Shown piece after piece: positions 1-5,780 of a stretch of 7,797 nucleotides of DNA (its first letter is position 1; each line of letters begins with the position of its first letter). A program made the position numbers and the translations under genes. Origin of the DNA: Thiotrichaceae bacterium (GTDB lineage Bacteria; Pseudomonadota; Gammaproteobacteria; Thiotrichales; Thiotrichaceae); assembly GCA_026992705.1 (NCBI GenBank), contig JALWYT010000076.1, positions 1 through 7,797 on the forward strand, in the 5' to 3' direction. Under the pieces are notes generated by a model. That model did no database searches. It had not been told where the DNA came from and saw only the letters and a program-made list of their open reading frames with translations.

Positions 1-720
1 GCCATTGCAGACAAACTCGATACCCTAGTCGGTATTTTCGCCATCGGACAAAAACCCACAGGCACTAAAGACCCCTTTGCACTACGCCGTGCCGCTTTAG
101 GTGTGTTGCGGATTATTATTGAATGCAAACTGGATTTAGACCTAGCTGAACTCCTGCAAGCCTCCGCCAACACTTATGCCGATAAGCTTGACGCAAACAG
201 CAATCTATCCGAAACGCTTGATTACATTATGGAGCGTTTGCGAGCCTATTACCAAGAGCAAAATATCTCAGCAGACACCATTGACGCAGTCGCCAACCTA
301 AAACCCACCAAGCCGCTAGACTTCGACAGCCGAGTAAAAGCTGTCAGCAACTTCCGCAAACTACCCGAAGCCGAAGCCCTAGCCGCTGCCAATAAGCGTA
401 TCGCCAATATTCTCAAAAAAGTTGACGGCGAAATCCCTGAAAGCGTCAATATCGGATTATTCGCAGAAGAACAAGAAAGTAGCCTCTATGCTGCGGTTAT
501 CACCCAGCAAACTAAAGTCGATGACCTATTTGCCAATGGTGAATACGAAACCGCCCTCAGCTCACTCGCAAGCTTGCGTGATGCCGTCGATGACTTCTTC
601 GACAAAGTCATGGTCATGGCAGATGATGAAGAACTAAAAAATAACCGCCTAGCACTACTCAACGAACTACGCCAACTATTCCTCAAAGCAGCGGATTTAT
701 CTTTGCTACAGTTTGTTTAA
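1..720 (+). CDS. glyS: Glycyl-tRNA synthetase beta subunit, C-terminal part (5' end outside window)
   Basis: This is the C-terminal 239 residues of the β chain of α2β2 glycyl-tRNA synthetase, the cytoplasmic enzyme that attaches glycine to tRNA-Gly. The frame is open from base 1, so the gene starts outside the window. The stretch starting ADKLDTLVGIFAIG and followed by TGTKDPFALRRAALGVLR is the diagnostic GlyS block. The rest is the helical C-terminal region, which in this family includes the DALR-type anticodon-binding domain. The last residues (NNRLALLNELRQLF, then SLLQFV) match the usual family ending, so the 3' end is complete. A GTG at 103 lies inside the conserved block and is not a start. 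The family is usually about 690 residues, so roughly a third is visible. The α subunit gene glyQ is expected upstream, outside the window. Codons here often end in C, unlike the A/T-ending codons of the genes at 1793-3223 and 5781-7016. The last 13 coding bases and the stop lie in the first copy of an 89-bp tandem duplication. Confidence 0.96.
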   Translation, partial: AIADKLDTLVGIFAIGQKPTGTKDPFALRRAALGVLRIIIECKLDLDLAELLQASANTYADKLDANSNLSETLDYIMERLRAYYQEQNISADTIDAVANLKPTKPLDFDSRVKAVSNFRKLPEAEALAAANKRIANILKKVDGEIPESVNIGLFAEEQESSLYAAVITQQTKVDDLFANGEYETALSSLASLRDAVDDFFDKVMVMADDEELKNNRLALLNELRQLFLKAADLSLLQFV

Positions 721-882
721 GGTATTATTGTTCTATAACTTAATACACTGTGCAGTAACCTTATATAATTTGCTAAGAAGAAATAGTTTCCTAGCTACAG
801 TTTGTTTAAGGTATTATTGTTCTATAACTTAATACACTGTGCAGTAACCTTATATAATTTGCTAAGAAGAAATAGTTTCCTA
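705..882. repeat. Perfect 89-bp tandem duplication, two copies, across the glyS stop
   Basis: Bases 705-793 and 794-882 are identical over all 89 positions and directly adjoin. Each unit starts GCTACAGTTTGTTTAA and ends AATAGTTTCCTA. The first copy carries the real glyS C-terminus and stop codon (718-720). The second carries an orphan copy of those last codons and stop. The protein is therefore unaffected and only the 3' untranslated region is longer. Each copy ends with the left arm of the inverted repeat annotated at 868-913. Each also contains a TATAAT hexamer (764-769 and 853-858) with no good -35 box at the right distance. Perfect identity suggests a recent event or active maintenance. 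Confidence 0.97.
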
Positions 883-913
883 CTTTTAGCATAAGAGAGG
901 GGAAACTATTTCT
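868..913. terminator. Probable bidirectional terminator between glyS and rpiA
   Basis: A perfect 13-bp inverted repeat pairs 868-880 (AGAAATAGTTTCC) with 901-913 (GGAAACTATTTCT) around a 20-base loop. A further 5-bp match (CTAAG at 862-866 with CTTAG at 919-923) could extend the structure. It sits between two convergent genes, where a shared terminator is expected. It is not a classic intrinsic terminator: the stem is AT-rich, the loop is long, and the + side is not followed by a T run. Read on the - strand, the stem ends TTTCT followed by TCTTAG, a modest T-rich tract. It may therefore serve rpiA better than glyS. Confidence 0.5.
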
Positions 914-952
914 AGTTCCTTAGACCCTATTTCTAAGAAACGTAAAGGGGTT

Positions 953-1609
953 TTAAGTATATGTTTGAACCCCAGATTCACCTGCAAGAATTAATATATC
1001 GGCAGGTCGATGAGCAAAAATACCAACAGTTACAACACCCGGCCATTGATTAATTTGTTCTTCCATTTCAACAGGGTTCATAATTTTTAGACCATGCACA
1101 TCAAGGATAATATTGCCATTATCAGTGACAAAACCCTCTCGTAGAACGGGATTACCGCCTAGTGCGACAATTTGCCTTGCGATAAGGCTCTGAGCCATGG
1201 GTATAACCTCGATAGGTAGAGGAAATTTTCCTAACACATCAACTAGCTTGCTGTCATCTGCGATGCAAACGAATTTATCACTCGCTCCTGCAACAATTTT
1301 TTCACGCGTTAATGCTCCGCCACCGCCTTTGATTAAGTGTAAGAACTTTGTGGATTCATCCGCACCATCAACATAAAGAGATAATTGCCCAACTGAATTT
1401 AAATCCATCACCGGAATACCATGACTTTTTAAGCGTTCTTCACTAGTAATTGAGCTAGCTACTGTGCCATCTAATTTGCCCTTAATGCCTGCTAACAAAT
1501 CAATAAAGTGATTAGCAGTAGAGCCTGTGCCAATACCAACAATCATACCTGATTCGACATATTCTAAGGCGGCTTCTGCCGCTGCTTTTTTCATTGCGTC
1601 TTGGTTCAT
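953..1609 (-). CDS. rpiA: Ribose-5-phosphate isomerase A
   Basis: This cytoplasmic enzyme interconverts ribose 5-phosphate and ribulose 5-phosphate in the non-oxidative pentose phosphate pathway. The product has 218 residues, against 219 for E. coli RpiA. The phosphate-binding loop GIGTGST is at residues 25-31. The catalytic segment DGADE gives D81 and D84, IKGGGGAL gives K94, and TREKI gives E103, all at the same numbers as the E. coli active-site residues. The ATG is supported by an AAGGA Shine-Dalgarno on the same strand (+ coordinates 1619-1623) and by the near-exact family length. The gene converges on glyS and is divergent from the TPR gene starting at 1793, so it is probably a single-gene transcript. 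Nothing looks damaged. Confidence 0.97.
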   Translation of the reverse strand: MNQDAMKKAAAEAALEYVESGMIVGIGTGSTANHFIDLLAGIKGKLDGTVASSITSEERLKSHGIPVMDLNSVGQLSLYVDGADESTKFLHLIKGGGGALTREKIVAGASDKFVCIADDSKLVDVLGKFPLPIEVIPMAQSLIARQIVALGGNPVLREGFVTDNGNIILDVHGLKIMNPVEMEEQINQWPGVVTVGIFAHRPADILILAGESGVQTYT

Positions 1610-1618
1610 CGTTCTATT

Positions 1619-1623
1619 TCCTT
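1619..1623 (-). promoter_or_regulatory. Ribosome binding site of rpiA
   Basis: On the - strand AAGGA lies nine bases before the ATG whose first base is 1609. It fixes the rpiA start, and that start gives E. coli-like residue numbering throughout the active site. Confidence 0.7.
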
Positions 1624-1642
1624 TAAGTTTTCTATTCTACTT

Positions 1643-1651
1643 ATCATATCA
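1643..1651 (-). promoter_or_regulatory. Putative extended -10 promoter of rpiA
   Basis: The - strand reads TGATATGAT here, matching the extended -10 form TGnTATAAT at all but one position. No good -35 hexamer is present 16-18 bases upstream, as is common with extended -10 promoters. Transcription would start around 1636, giving a leader of roughly 27 bases that includes the Shine-Dalgarno. This is a pattern match only. Confidence 0.4.
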
Positions 1652-1730
1652 CCTTGTTTAAAAAACAGAAATGAAGGATGTATTACTATGTTCGTTTTTT
1701 GTTGTAGAAAAGCATCATTATAAAAATTTA

Positions 1731-1739
1731 TGCTAGTAT
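1731..1739 (+). promoter_or_regulatory. Weak candidate extended -10 promoter of the TPR gene
   Basis: TGCTAGTAT fits an extended -10 (TG, one base, then a hexamer sharing four of six bases with TATAAT). It lies about 55 bases before the ATG at 1793. No clear -35 is seen. A TTGTTG at 1699-1704 is too far from this box; it could instead pair with AT-rich sequence near 1721, but that hexamer is poor. The 183-bp divergent gap between rpiA and the TPR gene must hold promoters for both. Confidence 0.25.
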
Positions 1740-1792
1740 TTATACATGAAGCCTTTACCTAAGCTTTTAGTAAATAATTTTCGGTAATAATT

Positions 1793-3223
1793 ATGCTGCA
1801 AGACTACATTGAACAACTAGGGAGTATTGTTGAGTTCATGCCTTCTTTTATGAAGAAAGAGTATCAGCATATTTATGTGGAATATTTATTATTACTGGAA
1901 ACACATGATACGACGCGAGTACAACGTATTCTACGAAATGGTATATTGTCTCGACTGTGTTGGTATGAAAACTTACCAGCAACTACAGCTTTATTTGAAG
2001 ATTATATTGATTCGCTAATTAGTGGTTTAAATGAGACAAAAAAAATATTATCAAATAGTACAGATCAACTTAGAGAAAAACTTAAAAAACATTATGATAC
2101 TAAAGCAATGGATGCGTTTTTACGCAGTTTACAAGCTCATCGAAAAGTGCGTGCAGCACTGGATTTACCTGCTAAACAAGCGATTAAGCAATTTCAAGAA
2201 GCTGCCCAACTTTTGTTAACTAGTTTAAAAATCAATGACTTTGATTATATAGCTCACTTTCAGTTAGGTTGGCTATACTTATGGGTTTTAAATAAGCCTG
2301 ACAAGGCAATTCAGTGTTTTGATCGTGCTACAATACATAGTTCAAAGAATGATGAATATTTTCATGCATTTGCAGCTCGACATTTAGCCTTTGCCTTTTT
2401 TTGTAATCAAAATTACTTACAAGCCTTGCGTGTTATTCAAGAAACCCGAGAGTTTACTGAATATGAGCATGTATTAGTTGAGTATGAGCATTTAGTTTAT
2501 GCCTTATATGCGAATAAACCTGAATTAGTTGTTGAGAATCTAGAAGCTTTAGCAAATGATCATTCTTTATATTATTTGATGATTCAGTCTGAACCGCTAT
2601 TTCAACGCTACGGCATATTGAAGCCTTTACTTGAAGTAATCCGTAAAAATAAAATACAAGCTATTCAAAAGCAGTTTGATAAACGCTGGGAAAACAGCAA
2701 TATGCGGCTAATTCAGATGGAAGAAGGCTGTAATGTAAACCGAGTTTATCTTCGTACATTAAAGGCATGTATGCCAGTGTTAGATAATGTTGATTTTATT
2801 GATTTGGACTATAAAGCTAGAGAGTTGGGCGATAAAATTTTTGAAAAAACTCGCTCAGGTATAAAAGCAGAAATCCAAAAACGTCATACAATGTATACAG
2901 AACAAATTAAAGCTAAACGTAAAAAATACGCTTGGTTAAATTCCATTGGAAAATTCATTTTTACTACCTCACTTTATATTATTATTGCACTGCTGATTTT
3001 GGGCTTTTATCTTGTATTAGACCGCTACTTTATTCCAGGTGACTCAGGTATTACCGTTAATGATTGGATGATTGCACTAAGCATTATGATTTTTGCTCTG
3101 ATCATTGGTTTCATTTTTGCTACCTTTGAGACCAAACAAGTACAAAAACTCTACGTTAAGCAGAAGTTAGTTGATGATGCGATTGATAAATTGCATAAAG
3201 ACACAAGGAAAAGTCATTCTTAG
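1793..3223 (+). CDS. TPR-like protein with two C-terminal transmembrane segments, function unknown
   Basis: I do not recognise this 476-residue protein. It has no signal peptide. Residues 1-140 are helical and charged, with a possible coiled coil at about 80-120. Residues about 147-240 look like degenerate tetratricopeptide repeats: DYIAHFQLGWLYLWVLNKPDKA followed by a helix ending AIQCFDRA, then HAFAARHLAFAFFCNQNYLQA. Residues 354-380 are very basic (KRHTMYTEQIKAKRKKYAW) and lead into two hydrophobic helices at about 386-408 and 425-445, then a charged tail. The likely topology is a large cytoplasmic domain tethered to the inner membrane, with both termini inside. That suggests a scaffolding or adaptor role, which is inference. 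Codons end mostly in A or T, and base composition is lower in GC than in glyS. The start is not strongly fixed: no good Shine-Dalgarno precedes 1793, and in-frame ATGs at 1838 and 1850 are alternatives. It seems to be transcribed alone. Confidence 0.8.
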   Translation: MLQDYIEQLGSIVEFMPSFMKKEYQHIYVEYLLLLETHDTTRVQRILRNGILSRLCWYENLPATTALFEDYIDSLISGLNETKKILSNSTDQLREKLKKHYDTKAMDAFLRSLQAHRKVRAALDLPAKQAIKQFQEAAQLLLTSLKINDFDYIAHFQLGWLYLWVLNKPDKAIQCFDRATIHSSKNDEYFHAFAARHLAFAFFCNQNYLQALRVIQETREFTEYEHVLVEYEHLVYALYANKPELVVENLEALANDHSLYYLMIQSEPLFQRYGILKPLLEVIRKNKIQAIQKQFDKRWENSNMRLIQMEEGCNVNRVYLRTLKACMPVLDNVDFIDLDYKARELGDKIFEKTRSGIKAEIQKRHTMYTEQIKAKRKKYAWLNSIGKFIFTTSLYIIIALLILGFYLVLDRYFIPGDSGITVNDWMIALSIMIFALIIGFIFATFETKQVQKLYVKQKLVDDAIDKLHKDTRKSHS

Positions 3224-3281
3224 GAGTTAAACCTGAATCTGGTGAGCAGAGAAGTGTCTAAAACTCCGTAAAGATAAAAAG

Positions 3282-3321
3282 CTGAATCAGTGATTTCACT
3301 CAATATCGAACACAGATTCAG
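3282..3321 (+). promoter_or_regulatory. Structured leader upstream of the SH3-like lipoprotein
   Basis: CTGAATC (3282-3288) pairs with GATTCAG (3315-3321). Directly after the left arm a second hairpin, AGTGA-TT-TCACT (3289-3300), nests inside. A third copy, CTGAATC at 3233-3239, could compete for the same right arm. The structure ends 15 bases before the GGAGGT ribosome binding site and is followed by a run of A rather than T. It therefore looks more like a leader or mRNA-stability hairpin than a terminator for the TPR gene. No known riboswitch class is recognised. Confidence 0.35.
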
Positions 3322-3336
3322 AAAAAATTAGTACAC

Positions 3337-3342
3337 GGAGGT
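3337..3342 (+). promoter_or_regulatory. Strong ribosome binding site of the SH3-like lipoprotein
   Basis: GGAGGT lies five bases before the ATG at 3348. It is the strongest Shine-Dalgarno in the window and fixes this start. By contrast the TPR gene, argS and ispG have weak or no visible site. Confidence 0.85.
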
Positions 3343-3347
3343 AAGCA

Positions 3348-3689
3348 ATGAAATTATTGCAACTCTGGGCAGTATTACTATTATCTGGATTTATTCTTGT
3401 GAATTGCAATGATAATGACTCAGACTATGTAATGAATAAAGAAAGCCCAGTAGAAACACGTCCAGTTGCCACAGTCTATGAAACCACCACAAAGGTCAAA
3501 TGCCGAAGCGGTGCAAGTATCAATTCAGGTGTGGTGGTTAGCCTTACTAAGGGACAAAAAGTCGATCTTGTTAATAATGATGGTGTCATTCATGCTGATG
3601 ATTATTATTGGGTACATGTTTATCCACGCCTAAGTTCAAAACCCCATAGCTGCTATATTGCCGCACGTTATTTAATTCCTCGGCGTTAA
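3348..3689 (+). CDS. Small putative lipoprotein with a bacterial SH3-like domain
   Basis: The product has 113 residues. Residues 1-19 form a signal sequence with a hydrophobic core (LLQLWAVLLLSGFILVN) followed by C20, which would be the lipidated cysteine. The lipobox LVNC is atypical because the residue before Cys is Asn instead of Gly, Ala or Ser. A short Asp/Asn-rich linker follows. Residues about 44-110 resemble a bacterial SH3 (SH3b) fold: TTTKVKCRSGASINSGVVVS, then LTKGQKVDLV, YYWVHVY and a closing CYIAARYL. Compare the usual pattern of (N)VRSGPS, then LxKGxxV, W, and xYL. C52 and C102 are the only other cysteines and could form a disulphide. SH3b domains usually bind peptidoglycan or other envelope ligands, so an envelope-anchored role is plausible. 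The specific function is unknown. It sits 124 bases after the TPR gene and 69 before argS, with its own strong ribosome binding site. Confidence 0.75.
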   Translation: MKLLQLWAVLLLSGFILVNCNDNDSDYVMNKESPVETRPVATVYETTTKVKCRSGASINSGVVVSLTKGQKVDLVNNDGVIHADDYYWVHVYPRLSSKPHSCYIAARYLIPRR

Positions 3690-3758
3690 AAGACTACCCG
3701 TGATAGGCATTACAGGCTAAAATCCTGAACCTAATTAATATCCCTTAAGAAAACTGTT

Positions 3759-5489
3759 ATGAATATCCGGACGTTACTTGATCAATATTTCTCAACAGCG
3801 TTTACAAAAGCTGCTTTACCTGAAGGCTCACCTACAGTTATCAAGCCATCCAGTCGCCCTGAATTTGGACAATATCAGGTCAATGGCATTATGGGAGCCG
3901 CTAAAAAGCTCAAAAAAAATCCACGAGAAATTGCCCAGACTGTTATTGAGCAGCTTGATATTGATGATATTGCCGACAAAATTGAAGTTGCGGGACCTGG
4001 ATTTATCAATATCCATTTAAAAGCAGAATGGCTAAGCCAGCAGCTTGAAGCCGCAAGACAGTCTGATCAAGTTGGTATTGCCAAGAGTCAGCAGCCAATG
4101 AATATCGTTGTTGATTATTCAGGTCCTAATCTTGCTAAAGAAATGCACGTTGGACACCTGCGTTCAACGATTATTGGCGATGCAGTTGTGCGGACACTTG
4201 AGTTGCTAGGGCATCATGTCATCCGCCAAAACCATGTTGGCGACTGGGGAACACAATTTGGCATGTTGATTGCCCACATGGTTGATCAAAAAACAGATAA
4301 TGAAAGTGATTTATCCATAAAACTGGCAGATTTGGAAAGCTTTTATCGTGATGCCAAATTGCGTTTTGATGAGGATGAAGCTTTTGCTGAAACAGCTCGT
4401 GACTATGTCGTTAAATTACAATCGGGGGATGAACAATGTAAACAACTCTGGCAGCAGTTTATTGATATATCACTGCAACACTGCGAAGAAGTCTATGAGC
4501 AATTAAATGTCAGCCTAAGTCGTGATGATGTCAAACCTGAAAGCTCCTATAATGACGACCTTCCTAATGTCATTCAAGCCTTAGACGAACAAGGCTTATT
4601 AACAGAAAGCGATGGAGCCAAGGTTGTCTTTTTAGACGAGCTCAAAGCAAAAGACAATAAGCCTTTCCCTGTAATCGTACAAAAATCAGACGGCGGTTAT
4701 CTATATGCCACTACCGACCTTGCCGCCTTGCGTTATCGTCATAAAGAGCTTGCAGCAAAGCGTGCCATGTATTTTGTCGATGCACGGCAAAACCTCCATT
4801 TAACATCGGTATTTTTAATTGCCAAAAAAGCAGGCTTTGTGCCTGACGATATGCAGCTTGAGCATCTAGCCTTTGGAACCATGATGGGCGAAGACGGCAA
4901 ACCCTTTAAAACTCGCACAGGCGGTACAGTAAAATTAATCGACTTACTCAACGAAGCCGAAGAAAGAGCCTACGCCCTTGTCGCAGAGAAAAATCCTGAT
5001 CTATCTGATGAAGAGAAAAAGCAAATTGCCCATAAAGTTGGTATTGGAGCAGTAAAATACGTAGATTTATCGAAAAATCGGACTTCTGATTATATTTTCA
5101 ACTGGGATACCATGTTGAGCTTTGAGGGCAATACCGCCCCTTATTTACAATATGCCTATACCCGCATACACAGCATCTTCAAAAAAGCTGACAGCTACGA
5201 CGAACAAGCTACAATTCAACTCAATGCCGCCGAAGAACGCCAATTAGCCGTTAAAATTTTGCAATGCGAAGAAGCGATTGAACAAGTCGCCAAAGATGCT
5301 ACACCAAATACGCTCTGTAATTATTTATATGAACTCGCAGGCAACTTCATGACCTTCTACGAAGCCTGCCCGATTCTCAAAGCGGATGATGATATTAAAA
5401 ACAGCCGCCTAAAACTGGCTCAGCTAACAGCGGATACCTTAAAACTCGGCTTGGGCTTATTAGGCATTGAAACAATGGAGCAAATGTAA
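3759..5489 (+). CDS. argS: Arginyl-tRNA synthetase
   Basis: This class I synthetase charges tRNA-Arg with arginine in the cytoplasm. Its 576 residues compare with 577 in E. coli ArgS, and the two read alike along the whole length. Residues 1-90 form the ArgS-specific N-terminal domain that contacts the tRNA D-loop. The HIGH signature is HVGH at 130-133, within SGPNLAKEMHVGHLRST, followed by NHVGDWGTQFGMLIA. The KMSK-equivalent region is GKPFKTRTGGTVKL at 380-393; a degenerate KMSK is normal for this family. The C-terminal DALR anticodon-binding domain holds NTAPYLQYAYTRIHSIF and ends SRLKLAQLTADTLKLGLGLL then GIETMEQM, as in enteric ArgS. The start is set by family homology (MNIRTLL against MNIQALL) because only a weak Shine-Dalgarno is seen. 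By eye, C-ending codons become more frequent in the second half. Confidence 0.98.
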   Translation: MNIRTLLDQYFSTAFTKAALPEGSPTVIKPSSRPEFGQYQVNGIMGAAKKLKKNPREIAQTVIEQLDIDDIADKIEVAGPGFINIHLKAEWLSQQLEAARQSDQVGIAKSQQPMNIVVDYSGPNLAKEMHVGHLRSTIIGDAVVRTLELLGHHVIRQNHVGDWGTQFGMLIAHMVDQKTDNESDLSIKLADLESFYRDAKLRFDEDEAFAETARDYVVKLQSGDEQCKQLWQQFIDISLQHCEEVYEQLNVSLSRDDVKPESSYNDDLPNVIQALDEQGLLTESDGAKVVFLDELKAKDNKPFPVIVQKSDGGYLYATTDLAALRYRHKELAAKRAMYFVDARQNLHLTSVFLIAKKAGFVPDDMQLEHLAFGTMMGEDGKPFKTRTGGTVKLIDLLNEAEERAYALVAEKNPDLSDEEKKQIAHKVGIGAVKYVDLSKNRTSDYIFNWDTMLSFEGNTAPYLQYAYTRIHSIFKKADSYDEQATIQLNAAEERQLAVKILQCEEAIEQVAKDATPNTLCNYLYELAGNFMTFYEACPILKADDDIKNSRLKLAQLTADTLKLGLGLLGIETMEQM

Positions 5490-5533
5490 GGGATTACTAA
5501 TTAATTCATGATGACTTAATATTATTTTTTTAT

Positions 5534-5616
5534 AACACAAAAGAGCAACTCTTTGATTTGTAATTATATTAGTAAAGATTTTCCAGTATTTTACAAATGA
5601 GTTCTTATTTTGTGTT
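5534..5616. repeat. Interrupted 83-bp palindrome in the argS-ispG gap
   Basis: Three pairs of arms nest in register: AACACAAAA (5534-5542) with TTTTGTGTT (5608-5616), AACTC (5547-5551) with GAGTT (5599-5603), and ATTTGTAA (5556-5563) with TTACAAAT (5591-5598). The unpaired loop is about 27 bases. The outer internal loop is four bases on each side. A smaller competing hairpin, AAAGAG-CAA-CTCTTT, lies at 5540-5554. T-rich tracts flank the whole (5525-5530 and 5625-5630). It may end argS transcription in either direction, or be the remains of a short inverted-repeat element. Confidence 0.6.
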
Positions 5617-5720
5617 TTGCCTACTTTTTTATTTCTATGCGACTAATATGCCATCTTAGTATTAACCCAAACATGGTTTTAGCCCACTACAGATCATTTA
5701 TACACCAGAATACCTTAGGT

Positions 5721-5750
5721 TTAGGATAGTTATAAAACAAGTGGTAAAAT
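5721..5750 (+). promoter_or_regulatory. Weak candidate sigma-70 promoter of ispG
   Basis: TTAGGA at 5721-5726 and TAAAAT at 5745-5750 are separated by 18 bases. The -10 matches five of six consensus bases, but the -35 only three. A start near 5757 would leave a short leader before the ATG at 5781. The ribosome binding site of ispG is also weak, with only a GAG-containing purine stretch before the start. Confidence 0.25.
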
Positions 5751-5780
5751 TTGTTGAGTTAATTTAAAAAGACGAGAAAA

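Larger units (their letters stand above)
5490..5780. other. AT-rich intergenic region between argS and ispG
   Basis: This 291-bp gap has no convincing coding frame. Apart from the interrupted palindrome at 5534-5616 and a weak promoter match near 5721-5750, I see only AT-rich sequence with no repeats or recognisable RNA gene. Because of its length, ispG probably has its own promoter and is not co-transcribed with argS. Confidence 0.6.

Noticed and set aside
249..449. Open frame of 66 codons on the - strand within glyS
   Set aside because: It lies wholly inside the conserved GlyS C-terminal region, has a low-complexity Ser/Leu/Arg composition and no ribosome binding site. It is a shadow frame.
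764..769. Perfect TATAAT hexamer in each 89-bp repeat copy (also 853-858)
   Set aside because: No -35-like hexamer sits 16-18 bases upstream, no extended -10 TG is present, and no + strand gene follows, so a promoter is not supported.
705..882. Two-unit CRISPR-like repeat
   Set aside because: The copies are directly adjacent with no spacer and are far longer than CRISPR repeats. It is a simple tandem duplication.
3710..3741. Possible argS promoter with TTACAG and TAATAT
   Set aside because: The spacer would be 20 bases, too long for a normal sigma-70 promoter, and other pairings in the 69-bp gap are worse.
4739..4951. Open frame of 70 codons on the - strand within argS
   Set aside because: It overlaps the highly conserved KMSK-equivalent part of ArgS and has no start signals.
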